Shown here piece by piece: positions 32,012 to 42,389 of a DNA stretch of 64,000 bases. The position numbers and the translations under genes are program-made. This stretch comes from Gnetum montanum. Its lineage: Eukaryota; Streptophyta; Gnetopsida; Gnetales; Gnetaceae. Below the pieces are notes generated by a model. The model had not been told where the DNA came from. It searched no databases and saw only the letters and a list, made by a program, of their open reading frames with translations. The stretch covers positions 26,446-90,445 of the forward strand of contig MNCI01020571.1 in assembly GCA_015680685.1 (NCBI GenBank). The letters are read 5' to 3'. Position 1 is the stretch's first letter. Each line of letters begins with the position of its first letter.

Positions 32012-34400
32012 TCATGAACAATGACCATAATCAAATTTAGTTACATCACAAAATACAACTAGACCATGTTCACTGTAGTTCTCATTTAGTATATGCCGCA
32101 GATACATGTTTCTCCAAAATTGATGAACTCTTGGAGAACTTAGGATTTCCCATATCATGGATTTTTGATACACTAAAAAAAAATCTGCAATAAAATTCAA
32201 CTCTTTACTGAGTACCAAGTGATGCATATAGATTAATGTATACATTCCATTGTCATATCCATTGTCTTGTTTCAAAAGACCTTCAACTATAATTACATTC
32301 CATTTTGTAGCTACTTTTTTCTTCTTTCCCTTGAGTTCCATGACAACTTAAAAGCAAATAGACTCACTATCAAATAAATAGTCAATAAAATTCAACATCA
32401 ATTTTCTAACTGCTACAAGATGTTGTGAAGAAGGCATTGAATCATACATCAAAATATTTATATGCCGGTATGTCAACAACAACAAGAACCTGATGCCCAC
32501 CAGTGTTCAAAGGAAGACAAAAGAATGTGTGTCCAGATTGCAAAAACTCACTCCAACATGTTTTATCTTTAAGCTCTTTAACAAAATTTATTTCTACAAC
32601 AAAATCATCAACTTCTTCTTCAACCAACGTACCACTTTCAATATTTCGGATATGTCTTTTGCTGCCTTTCTTTGATCTATGTCTCGACTAGTTCTTCTAA
32701 GACACTTGCATCTTGCTCTTGAAGGTCCTCGCATAACATTGAAACATATTGTTGAGGATGAAATATTTTGTATTTTGAAATTCATGAAAACCATAGAGTC
32801 ACTTCTGAAGTTCCTTCAAGTGCATGATGTAGACATTTATGATGTCATTGTCCAACCATTCTTTCCAGCCATTTTTATATAAACTCCTAAAAATAATCTT
32901 GTGGGAACATATGGGGCAAATGATGTTCTCACAAGCTCTTTATTGTCAAGCACACCAAAGACAAGCAACTGCATCACTATATCAATTGTTGCACAATCAT
33001 CAATTGATGTCGTCAAATCAACATTGGCATCAACTATAAAATAGAAAAATTAGATAATAAAGTCAAATTCCATTTTACTATCATAGTTTTATACATATAA
33101 TAAAACAATAGGGTTAGCAACAAATCAAAAATTTAAATTTCTAAACATAACATATGCGACATCGATATTAAGTTCAGTTACCTGTTGGTTTCTACAAATT
33201 CATCTCATGGATTATTTGTTCTTTGTTATGTTTAGCATAAACAAATAATCTCATGGCTTCTTTGGGTGTTTCTATATCATTTAAATCTATTACACACATT
33301 TACATTAATGATATTAAAAAAGAAGTTCCAAAAATAATAAAGATTTAAAGAAATATAGAAAATATACAACATCATGTCATTATTAAGGTCTTTTGTGATG
33401 TTGCTTCTATTAAGATAAATGTTTTTGGATGCCAATGCATTCCTTAGCACGCCTATTTCAGTATTTAGCACTCCAATTTCATCATCCATTTTCTAATTCT
33501 AAACAATCAACTTGTTCATACAACTATTTTCATTAGCCACAAAGTTCTCTATTTTTGCCTTTAGTGCATTGTTTTATTTCAACAACCAACACTTGTGCAT
33601 TGTTTTCTTCCGGCAACCGAGATTTGTCAAATTTTAGCTCCTCCACAATATTCCAAAGTGTTGCATTGCTTTTAGAATATTAACATAATGTCTTGATCAC
33701 ATTATCTAACTTGTTTTCAATTGCTTTCAGAGAACATTTATCATAATGACACACATCTTACATAAAAGGTTTATCATGTTCTTTCACATTATATGAGCTT
33801 TTAGGCCTCTCAGACAACAATATATTCTTGAAAATGCTTTTAGCATTCAATTTCACTATGTTTTGAAGTTGCGTAGGAATAACCTATATGTTATGTTTTT
33901 ATAATAATTTGCTTACAATAATTGGAAAGCTAAGAGGCTATTTAACACCATGAAGTTGTTATGCCCTTTTATGTCTCTACATCTCAGATAGTATGGTCAC
34001 TAGGAAATCAAAACGAAGACCTTTATTGTTATCCAATGCCCATTTGAGTAAAATTGCATTATTAGAAATTTTAGCTTTGATTGATTTTACTAAAAACAAA
34101 CCATTGCATAAATTTGGAGAGCAACAATAACTCTAAATAGCAATTTTGATTGTTATCTTTCTTATCAAATTTTTGGGCATACTGAATTAAGTAATTTTCA
34201 CTTTTCTTCCATCTTCGTTCCTTGATAAATGGCTTAATGCTACATAAAACTTATATGATATCTATAATATCATTTGTGTTGAAGGTGAGATTCTGACCTT
34301 GTACAATGACTTGCGAAGTATTTACCCCAAATGAGACACCATTAGTTAACTATTCATAAAAATTGTAAACAACATTTTTATCATAACATCCTTCCATTGT
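32012..34400 (-). pseudogene. Ulp1-like (C48) cysteine protease gene, transposon-type, decayed
   Basis: Minus-strand reading, C-terminal part clearest. WLDNDIINVYIMHL (about 32865-32820) matches the start of the Ulp1 catalytic domain. FFCLPLNTGGHQVLVVVDI and KYFD (about 32525-32445) give the catalytic His and Asp. SMPSSQHLVAVRKLMLNFID follows. VEGLLKQDNGYDNGMYTLIY (about 32285-32225) holds the Cys position, which is Asn (codon at 32249-32251). Upstream (34150-33280) a decayed segment reads SNNAILLKWALDNNKGLRFD, followed by a coiled coil (MDDEIGVLNTEIGVLRNAL). C48 proteases remove SUMO; transposon-borne versions occur in some plant elements. Stops, frameshifts and the missing Cys mean no activity. 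Function within the element is unknown. Confidence 0.7.
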
Positions 34401-35400
34401 CATCCAATTATAAATTCCAATTCTCTTTAATTTCTCAAAAAGGACAAACATTTCTGTAACTCCAAAATACTTTCAACATTATGTTCACAAACTAAGGCAA
34501 TAGTTGCAATTTTAAAAATTAAATAACATTTAAAATAAGATAACACAAAAAAAAATTGATCAATAAGTGTATTGCTATATTTTTGAAATAACTATAATTC
34601 AAAAAATACAACTAATCACATGGAAAATCTTTTTTGTTGTTCCCTTTAGCTTTTGCGACACTCAAGATTGTATAGAACTTTGATAACAACAACTATTACG
34701 AAGGCAAATTTTCACAAATAATTAGCCAACTATAGCTATGCTGCATTAAAATTAATATTATTAGCACACAGTGAAGAAATTGCTAATATGTTGTACCATA
34801 CCAAAACATTTACATGTCATGCATATGGAGATACCGATATTGCATCGAACCACTATTAGTGATCAAACATTAAAATAATAGTCATCTTATTATTGATGTA
34901 TATGAGTTATTAACTTTAAAATACTAAACAATAAGATAGCTTTAGAGATATCAAAATATAATTTCTTTAATGCCTACAACCAAATGCAATAAGGACCCTT
35001 CACCAAAGAAAGACACATGGTGTCAACATTCTAAATGATGCATCTTAATATTTCAATAGGTTAAAAGTATTGATTTCAAGACATAGTATTGCTGCAATTG
35101 ACTTATAGTAACATATGCAATGGTTTTACAAAAAAAGCTCATTGGAAATGATCCAAGAAAGCTTAGGAGCCTACAATGTTAGCACTCAATTCAAAAACAA
35201 ATACTTATATGACCAAGCTTGTACTGTAAGAGCATGTAATAGTTTGATTAATTAATTGCCTTGAGAGTATGTTTCCTACCTTTGTACATTGTAATCCATG
35301 TCTTTGAGCAAAAATAAAGCTATGTATTTCTTTTCTAAAACTTTAGAAAAACCTTTTTCATGAAGAATTTCACAATTTTCACATAACGTAAAACTAAACA
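34401..35400. other. AT-rich part of the candidate transposon, no gene recognised
   Basis: Probably the 5' part and upstream region of the minus-strand Ulp1-type gene. I could not align any stretch to a transposase. No repeats stand out until the motif-rich block beginning at about 35400. Confidence 0.35.
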
Positions 35401-35404
35401 AAAA

Positions 35405-35898
35405 AATTAGAAATAGTGCGACCAGACTATGGGTAGGAATTAAATTATAGTCCTAACGCTATGACACTGCAAGTTGCATGTCACTCACAGACTATGAAAT
35501 TACGCGTTGCAGTGTGGTCGCAGTTATCCAATACGAATACATTTTTACGCGTTGCAGTGTAGCCGCAGTTATCCAATACGAATACATTTGTATTCCCAAA
35601 AATAATACATTTGTATTCCCAAAAATAGTGTGAGTTGCATAGATTCGCATTGTGCATATCTTGTTTTTGTTAAAAACGCAAGTCGCACGCACCTGATCGC
35701 ATGTCTTGTTACAGTATAAGTAAAAAAAAAGCATGTCTTGTTACAGTATAAGTCAAAAAAAAAGCGCGAGTAGTGTAAACTTGAAGAAAAAAAAAATAAA
35801 AAAAAAATAAATAAATAAATATATATATATATATATTGCTGCAAGTCGCAAAATGTTGCATAAATTAAAAGGAATTTTCAAAAAAAGTGCGAGTCGCA
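35405..35898. repeat. Right terminal repeat block with short tandem duplications
   Basis: TACGCGTTGCAGTGTGGTCG starts a unit of about 45 bp at 35502 that is repeated at about 35547 (with GTAGCCG). AATACATTTGTATTCCCAAAA occurs twice (about 35581-35625). GCATGTCTTGTTACAGTATA starts units of about 32 bp at 35699 and 35731. TCGCA, TGCGA and GCGTTGCA words are frequent. Poly-A/TAAA/TA runs at about 35783-35836 are simple sequence. This pattern of sub-terminal motif copies is typical of DNA-transposon ends, by analogy. Confidence 0.6.
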
Positions 35899-35909
35899 TA
35901 GACTCACAC

Positions 35910-36850
35910 TAAAATTGAACACAGTTTTGGTTCGTAAATGAAAAATGTTTGACAGGTACAATGTGGGAGGGTAAATATATGAACCATATATCTAAATTAT
36001 CTAGGTGGAAATGAAAATTAAAAACGCACAAAACAAACGAGTAACTAGAAAGCAATTTGTGATGCAGACACAAGAAAGATACTGCAGCGAATAACAAACC
36101 TGGAAACAAGCTTGACTTGCAAGAAAGCTCCACTGCCTCCATTGTTTACACATACTACAAATGCCAGGGAACAAGCTTTGCCCGCGCATACTGGATATGT
36201 GAATAAATGGGATTCAAGCTCTGCCTGTGCGTATAGGAAATGCAAATGGGGGATACAAGCTCTACAGGGCACCCAAATTTTGAGTATGCTCAGGGTTGCC
36301 ATGGTTTTCTTTCAGTCAGTCCCATATATTATGTACATCTCTTCATCGCAAAACCATGCTATCAGGAATCATGTCATGTGTCTCACCACATTATGCATGC
36401 CATCGGGAAGTATGTCATGTCTCACATCTCATCATCCCATGGCCATAGGCTTTTTACTGCCTACTGAGGACAAAACCATGGATCCACTCTCTACAGAAAC
36501 AGAATACACAGTAGATCTTAGCTCTTTCCAATCTGCTACCAAATCACATCAAATCCAATCAAATGAAAGTATGCAGATATTACCAATTCAACATTTAGGT
36601 AGATGATGATGATGATAAAAAGGGATAAATCATTCGGAGCCTCAATGCTGATAATTAAGTAGATCGACCTGTTTAAGTGAGTGCATTTAAGTTCAAAGTT
36701 CAAACCCTCGTAATCCAACAAGCATGAAGAGGGTAGCCAGGTGAGGTAGCTTAGATTGACATTGGCTAAAATCTACGAATTCACACCAAAAAAGTGATGC
36801 AGGGATCCAGAAACGGTAAATTTTAGCGTTTTGGAGGTGAGGTCGAGGTT
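35910..36850. other. Unassigned region, possible remains of a minus-strand transcript
   Basis: Less AT-rich than its surroundings. The plus strand holds a 164-codon open stretch (36112-36606) and the minus strand an 85-codon one (36045-36302). Neither resembles a known family, and both contain loose repeats of AAGCTTG/AAGCTCT with TGCC. If the promoter-like block at 36873-37039 is real, this would be its transcribed region on the minus strand. I support no coding sequence here. Confidence 0.3.
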
Positions 36851-36872
36851 GTGGATTTGTGGTTAAAGTGTC

Positions 36873-37039
36873 TTTATAGAGTGCTGCTGCAGGAGCAGCG
36901 GGCACCGACCGGAAAAAGGACAGGAACGGGACCGTTGGACGGACGGACGGTGGACGCACGTGGGACCTCTGCCAGCCTGGAGTGGAGCCCACACCTGGTG
37001 CTGCTGACGTGTTGAAAGCAGCTTGCCGGCTAACGTGGC
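36873..37039 (-). promoter_or_regulatory. Orphan promoter-like block: TATA plus three ACGT elements, minus strand
   Basis: A GC-rich island of about 200 bp in AT-rich DNA. Read on the minus strand it has ACGT cores at 37033-37039 (GCCACGT) and 37005-37012 (ACACGTCA), a perfect G-box CACGTG at 36957-36962, and a TATA box (TCTATAAAGA, TATAAA at 36873-36878) about 80 bp downstream. Clustered ACGT cores near a TATA box are the pattern of ABA- or light-responsive plant promoters bound by bZIP/bHLH factors. No intact frame follows on the minus strand, so the gene is lost, non-coding or unrecognised. A GGAC tetranucleotide run sits at 36938-36950. Confidence 0.45.
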
Positions 37040-37139
37040 ACTCGTGCATTGGAGCGCTGTTCTTGGCCGCCATCATCATATCATGTTCATGATGATTAGG
37101 ATGTATGATAATTTCCAAAACTTGTGGCGCCACTATACA

Positions 37140-38200
37140 AGCCCCATCATTTGTTCGGTGATTTACATTTGAATAAAATTCTGATATTGGCTAAAGCAAA
37201 AATTTAAAGATTTTTTGGGCTCGGTTTCCTTGTATGGTTCGTTTTCTTGTTTCAAAAAATTAAGGCGCGCATGGTGATGGTGACGCTGCTATGTTTCTCT
37301 TCGTATAATAATTAAAAAAATGCTTTCTTAAGGCAAAGGGATAAACTTGTACTTGGAAGTTTCCAGCTCTGTGTTTGCGTTTGAAATATCATTTTTAGGA
37401 GCTTAACACCAGCCACATACTCTGCCATGACGACGTATTTATTATTCTACGCGTTGGAACTATCTATAGATTATCGTCATAATGTGTTCAAGGTTCTGTT
37501 TTCATTTATTAATTGTCAAAGCAGTCGTTAATACATTAAACGAATTAAGGCCCTAGTATACATCATCATATCAATCGTCACTCGAAGCTTCAATGTTCGT
37601 ACGATGAGGTGAGGTACCTAAAGTTGGTGGATGAAGAAAATGTAATTTCTTCGAATAACTGCACTGAAGTTTAAACCCCACATCTTTCTAACTTGAAAAC
37701 GAATCACCACCACTCCATTGACAAACGAAATGAATGTGAGCTACTTTAATAATTGGTCGTAAATGCATTGTGTAGTGGCTTTGTTATTTCTGCGGCTGAA
37801 CATAACTTACAAAATGTTACTCTGGTTTTCTTGCGCAAATATGTTAAATATAAAACAGAGGATACCAAAGGGAAATAGGAATAATCAGTTTGTTTCGTTT
37901 TGACGAAACGAACAAAACAGAGGCAAGAAACTTACCGTTGGCACTTCAAATTTCTGCTAATGATTGCTCGCTATGTTCCTCAAAGTTATCCACAATATTA
38001 ATAACTTCTGACACAAATAAACTTAAAAATGCACCGCAAAAGTAGCTTTTAAGTTGTCTTCCAAAGCTATTTTCACCCACGACTCCCTTCATAAGAAGGA
38101 TTTTCACGTTCTCTCCTGATTCTATCTTCACTGGAAGAGGCGGTAACGACCGCATAAATTTGTTATCGATGTCAATACTCTTAAGGTAGCATGTATAATC
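37140..38200. other. Intergenic, one unassigned minus-strand open stretch
   Basis: No element or RNA gene recognised. A 69-codon frame on the minus strand (37946-38155) reads MRSLPPLPVKIESGE and ends just before a GTAAGT-like donor; it could be an exon remnant but matches no family I know. The rest is AT-rich and featureless to me. Confidence 0.3.
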
Positions 38201-38266
38201 ATGAGTGCAATGTTCTCTTGTACAAATGCACGATGTTTTTTTAATGTAGAGTTGATGTGGTAGATG

Positions 38267-38421
38267 TAGATCGATAAAAACCCTCCATCTTTAAAAGTAG
38301 GGCACTTGCCCTCCTTTTTAAATTGGTCATAAAATTGTTTAGATATAGATTGATATAAACATTGTATCTTTAAAATCAAGGCACTAGCCCACTTTTTAAA
38401 TTGGTCAGAAAATTGCTAACC
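38267..38421. repeat. Tandem duplication, about 78 bp x 2
   Basis: Units at about 38267-38344 and 38345-38421 share TAGATxGATATAAA-type starts, CATCTTTAAAA, GGCACTxGCCC and TTTTTAAATTGGTCA. They differ at roughly one base in six. Confidence 0.8.
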
Positions 38422-38504
38422 CATTTTATGCAAGTTAAGGAAGGGCAATAATGCATAATGATATACTTTATGGTTTAAGAAATATAAGAATGGAAGATAA
38501 TTTA

Positions 38505-38640
38505 TGAGGTGTTAGCTAATCTAGTGGGTAATTTTGAGTTGTAAAGTTTTACTTAGACTATATATCTTGGGGTGTACCTATATTACAATGCAATGGGGTT
38601 CTAACATCCCACACCCTGCAAAATATAAGAGTGCCTTTTT
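38505..38640 (+). mobile_element. SINE-like relic 1
   Basis: ATGAGGTGTTAGCTAATCTA, then TTGTAAAG, then ATATATCTTGGGGTGTACCT and GGGTTCTAACATCCC. The same words in the same order occur in relic 2 at 38807-38960. The A-box-like part (TTAGCTAATCTAGTGG, 38512-38527) is disturbed and the B box is lost. Together the two copies define a short dispersed family. Confidence 0.5.
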
Positions 38641-38806
38641 CATGTGACTTAAACTAGCAACCTCGTATCTACAAATTTTAGTTAGATAGTAACCTAACCA
38701 TTTGAGCTAACTTTGACGAACAATGTTGCTATTAAATTTGTTAAAATTTTTCCTTTACAATGATTAACAACCTTTCTTAACAAGTATTTTTTTCTTCTTC
38801 TTTGTA

Positions 38807-38960
38807 ATGAGGTGTTAGCCTAATGGTAAGACTTTTGATTTGGAAACTCTAAGTCATAGGTTTGATTGAGTTATAAACTTCTATATATCTTGGGGTGCAC
38901 CTATGTTTTGGGTTCTAACACCCTTCTTGGCATCCATGACCTATCTTTTTCTCATAACAG
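38807..38960 (+). mobile_element. SINE-like relic 2 with tRNA-type A and B boxes
   Basis: ATGAGGTGTTAGCCTAATGG carries an A-box-like TTAGCCTAATGG at 38815-38826. GGTTTGATTG at 38859-38868 is a B box (consensus GGTTCGANNCC with C-to-T decay). The spacing of about 33 bp is that of a tRNA-derived RNA polymerase III promoter. A non-tRNA body with ATATATCTTGGGGTGCACCT and GGGTTCTAACACCC follows. The leader does not fold into a tRNA, so I call a SINE rather than a tRNA gene. Confidence 0.5.
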
Positions 38961-38990
38961 AGTTACTAGATATTAACTATAATATCACAT

Positions 38991-41647
38991 TGCATCTGCG
39001 AGATTGTAGTTGAGATATCATAGCCTTTAACACCAAATTGTTGATATGATATCGTAATATTATATTTTACCTATAACTACGTATATTAATATGATGGAAA
39101 ATAGGTAGTTTTAGTCCATAGTAGATAGACTTTGTTAATTTTATTTTTTTATTCCTTTTAGCAGTTATCAAATACACACAACATGCAATTGAATCAATTG
39201 TTTAGTGTCTTTGAGTGGTTATGCTTGGATGTACCCATGAATAAAAATAAAGGTTGAGATTGATTTCTTCACATTGAATCACTTTAACTTTTATTAGATT
39301 TACTTTCTTGCATTTACAATTCCATATATGTTAAATCATTAATGGAGTGAGCATGACTTGATCTTGAGCATTAGACTCTTGCTAGCTTGGTAATCCTAGT
39401 GACTAGACACTTGGTATGCCTAATGGTGTGCTAGTTTGGTAATCTCAACAATTAGCATAAATATCCAAGAATATGATGGTAGGTTGAGAAACTAACACTC
39501 AAAATTCATAGGCTAGCTTAGGATTTATTTTCTTGTTACTAGTTGAAGGGAATTGGCATTGATCTTATGTACAATGCCACCGGATTCAGTAGGTGATCCT
39601 TCATGTGGAATTACCACTTATTTGCCTATCTAGGAATTGCCTAATAATTTATATGAATCTATTACTTAGGAAATTTTAGAAGGTATGTTTTTGTGTAAAT
39701 TCTAGATTATTTACCTCATTCCTCAAGTTTCTTGAATCATGTAAATTTGGTTTCGAAAGATCGAGGTTTGGATGATATCTATGTTCGATATTTGTCAAAC
39801 TTATTTTTGATGGTTTCTAAGGCTTTTGATATCGGTGTTTTCAATTATTGTTGTGCTTTATTGATTATTTGAAAGTGAGCTCCCTCTTTTAATCCAGCAT
39901 CTCTTGAATTTTGATAAGTTCTTTATTTTTTTGAATTGCTAAATCTTCCATTAATTTTGGAAAAATTTGAAAGCAATATTATCTCTTGCATTGGGCCAAT
40001 TAGGCATTTTGATGCCCTCATTGTAGCTAGTGGTTTTCATAGAATTTGATATATGATTAAAGTGGATCTTAATTTGCTTAAGCAATAAATTCTTCTATGT
40101 GTTGGTGGAATTGATTATGCATAGAAGGTTGTTTATTACAATCTTCCAAAGTCATGTTACTATTATCATCAAGAGGGTCACATGTTTGATTCATGTCCTT
40201 TTATGTTGCCAAAAAAGGTTATGCACGCACATCAGCAACAAGCTATAATAAATGCTACTAAGGTTTCTTCTACAAATGTTATAAACCCTACTAAGGTTTC
40301 TTCTATAGATTTTGTTTTGCTAACATTTCAATAGTTAGCCCACCTCTTTCATTTACTATTGTTCAATAGAATATGTCTTCAAGAAAGGTTCCAAGGAAAT
40401 TAGTTTCAAAAAATTCTTCAATGACTAAAGGAAAACAAATATATGTTCCTTAGGTTTCACATAATGCTATTGTTGATTCAGATGGTTTTCACCTAATTAT
40501 TCATAATAAAATAATTTCAAGGAAGTCTATCTATTGGTGATTACATGTTAAATCTTTAGAATGAACAACATGTTTAAGATATTTTAACTGCTAATAATTT
40601 TTTTGCATCTATTTGTTAAGATATGGAAATAATATCTTTTGATAATGATGATTCTATTGATAGGGGAGGGGCTTCCTCCGCCTCCACCTAATGTTAATCT
40701 TTTCATGGAATGTCTAAATTCCTATCCTAAATGGAAGGTTTTTCAGGATTGATTATAAGGAAGCAAATCTAAAAAGACATTCCTAAAATAGTTAGGCCTT
40801 TTCTTTTTATTGATTTGAAGTTTCTTCTCTATGCAGTACTCCCTTTTTTGTAGTGGGTTGCCCTTGGAAACATTATTTGGCATCACCTGAGAGTCCCAAT
40901 AGCAACAACGAGAGTGAGGGCAAACTCAAGGTGGAATATGTCTTAATGCTCAACACCTTGTGTTATAACATAGCACACAACTTGTTAACCAATGATTAGA
41001 TATGTTATTATTGTCATAAATATTACTTATACAACTAGACCAACTAGGTGTACACACACAAAGCACACCAACTCCCCTAGAAGGACTATAGTACATTCCT
41101 ATACTAATGCATTTAGTCCTAAGAACAACGCTGAAGAGAGGGCAATGGCTTGAGCATTGAAGGAAAATCTCCTTTACAAGCCTAAATATCCTTATGATGA
41201 GGTTCACACCATGTAGTTCTAAATGATAGTTAAGGTAGCATGGAATCCCAAAGGATCTACATACTCCTCCACCAATGTTCTAAAGGGAAACAACCTTTGA
41301 TTCACCAACAAAGCATATTTTCTTTTGTACTTTGAATTTTTATTTTTAATATATATATGTTTTAGGTTCAACACCCCCTTATTTTCTTGTTATTAGTTAA
41401 GTAAATAGTTAGAAATTAATTCATTATTTTTTTGGAATTAGATCATGGAGCATATAGCATTAGTGATCATATACCTTAGTCATGTTTAACCATACACTAT
41501 GAACCCACTAGAAATGTGATTGAGAAGATAGTGACTTGTGATCAAGCCATGCTACATACAACCTATCCTTTCTATGGATTATGACATGTTCTACTATGAT
41601 ACTTGTAGATGATATAGTTGGGTTATATGCATACTCATCACTCTTCA
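38991..41647 (+). repeat. 5' LTR of element E, split by a LINE insertion
   Basis: Left part 38991-39548: TTGAGATATCATAG at 39010-39023 matches the start of D's 3' LTR (47245-47258), a TATA-like CCTATAA stands at about 39070, and a GGATGTACCCATGAATAAAAAT signature at about 39227. Right part 41402-41647 continues to CTCATCACTCTTCA and a primer-binding site. Removing the insertion gives an LTR of about 800 bp. No second LTR of E is seen. The left boundary is inferred by alignment to D and may be off by some bases. Confidence 0.6.
39549..41380 (+). mobile_element. LINE fragment inserted in LTR E, with 21-bp target duplication
   Basis: The flanks repeat the same target: ATTTTCTTGTTACTAGTTGA with AG following (39527-39548) and ATTTTCTTGTTATTAGTTAA with G following (41381-41401). 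Long duplications like this are typical of LINE insertion. Inside, at about 39990-40210, the frame reads IGPIRHFDALIVASG, MIKVDLNLLKQ, KVVYYNLPKSCYYYHQEGH and MFDSCP: the C-terminal part of LINE ORF1 (DUF4283-type with CCHC zinc knuckle; one knuckle Cys is Tyr). The RT is not recognisable, so the copy is internally deleted or 3'-incomplete, and no poly-A tail is visible. Confidence 0.65.
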
Positions 41648-41934
41648 TTGGCATCATTGCTAGGAAAGGTGTTAGATGTTTAGAAGTAGTTATTATTATA
41701 TATTATCACTATAGTAATTAATAATGATTTATGTTTTTGGTATTACTACTATATTGTTAAGAGTACACATAGCATTAATTATTAGCTCAGAGTCATAAGG
41801 CTTAAGGTCTATTCTTAACTTTTTGAAGGCATCATGCAAAAAAGGAAATACTTGTGTCACACAAAAAATAAAACATTGTCATACAAAAAATAAAATACTC
41901 TTTACTTTTGATAAATGTTTGTCTATACAAAAAA
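41648..41934 (+). other. Primer site and truncated internal start of element E
   Basis: TTGGCATCATTGCTAGGA (41648-41665) is a decayed tRNA-Asp-type primer-binding site, followed by the GGTGTTAGAT leader also seen after the primer sites of A and D (GGTGCTAGT). The leader continues as AT-rich sequence with duplicated CACACAAAAAATAAAA/CATACAAAAAATAAAA words (about 41859-41896) and stops where the LTR of D begins in mid-sequence near 41935. This is an illegitimate junction between E and D. Confidence 0.5.
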
Positions 41935-42263
41935 GGATGTGTACGGCAAGCTGAGAACAAACACTCATCACCCATAGGCTAGTTTAGACTTTACTTTACA
42001 TTGTTAATTAGATTAAATAATTAATTTCTCTATTATCATTAGGAGTAGCATAAATCCAAAACCACATCAACAATCATATGCCTCATTTTAGACTAAACCA
42101 TACATGACAAAGCTACCATTAATCTAAGTGGAAAGACAAAAAACTGTGATCAATGCTTAACAATCTAGATGCACAACTACTCCCATCCATACAATTCAAT
42201 CAAATCATGCATGAATGCTTATGATTCGTATAGTTGGGCATAGGAGGTACCTGTTACTCATCA
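41935..42263 (+). repeat. 5' LTR remnant of element D (last 329 bp)
   Basis: From ATGTGTACGGCAAGCTGAGA it follows the 3' LTR from about 47918 onward: AACACTCATCACCCATAGGC, TTAATTAGATTAAATAATTA and GTAGCATAAA are shared. It ends CTCATCA at 42257-42263. About two thirds of the LTR, including U3 and TATA, are missing. Confidence 0.82.
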
Positions 42264-42389
42264 TTGGTGTCATTGCTAGGGATGGTGCTAGTTATCTAGA
42301 TTAGTTATATTATACAAGATCATTGTAGGAGTATTAATGATACATCTTTTAGAAACTATTAATATTTTAAATCACACATGTTAAAACCA

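Larger units (their letters stand above)
28862..35898. mobile_element. Candidate DNA transposon: Ulp1-like gene between repeat arrays
   Basis: Both ends and the flanking arrays share one imperfectly palindromic word: TGCGACTCGCA at 28862-28872 and TGCGAGTCGCA at 35888-35898, with variants at 29140, 29467, 29671, 30011, 35678 and 35840. The centre (32012-34400) holds a decayed minus-strand Ulp1-type protease gene of the kind carried by some plant MULE and CACTA transposons. The left flank is a large inverted satellite array. No transposase, target duplication or long terminal inverted repeat was found, so the boundaries are inferred from motif distribution only and the class is unknown. Confidence 0.4.

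Noticed and set aside
35898-35912. CACTA-type transposon terminus at the right end of the candidate element
   Set aside because: CACTA reads in the wrong direction for a right end (TAGTG expected) and no matching start was found near 28862.
36112-36606. 164-codon plus-strand open frame as a gene
   Set aside because: Longest non-ATL open frame, but no recognisable domain, odd composition (His/Cys/Met-rich with loose internal repeats) and overlapping open frames on the other strand; no splice or promoter support on the plus strand.
36693-37133. 146-codon minus-strand open frame across the GC-rich island as a gene
   Set aside because: It crosses the TATA and ACGT elements, which better explain the composition; the Pro/Ala-rich product matches no family I know.
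37946-38155. LRR or other resistance-gene exon
   Set aside because: The LPPLP start is suggestive, but no further leucine-rich repeat follows and the flanks give no supporting exon.
38807-38880. Functional tRNA gene
   Set aside because: A and B boxes are present, but no acceptor stem or anticodon arm can be paired; the downstream body is shared with 38505-38640, so a SINE relic fits better.
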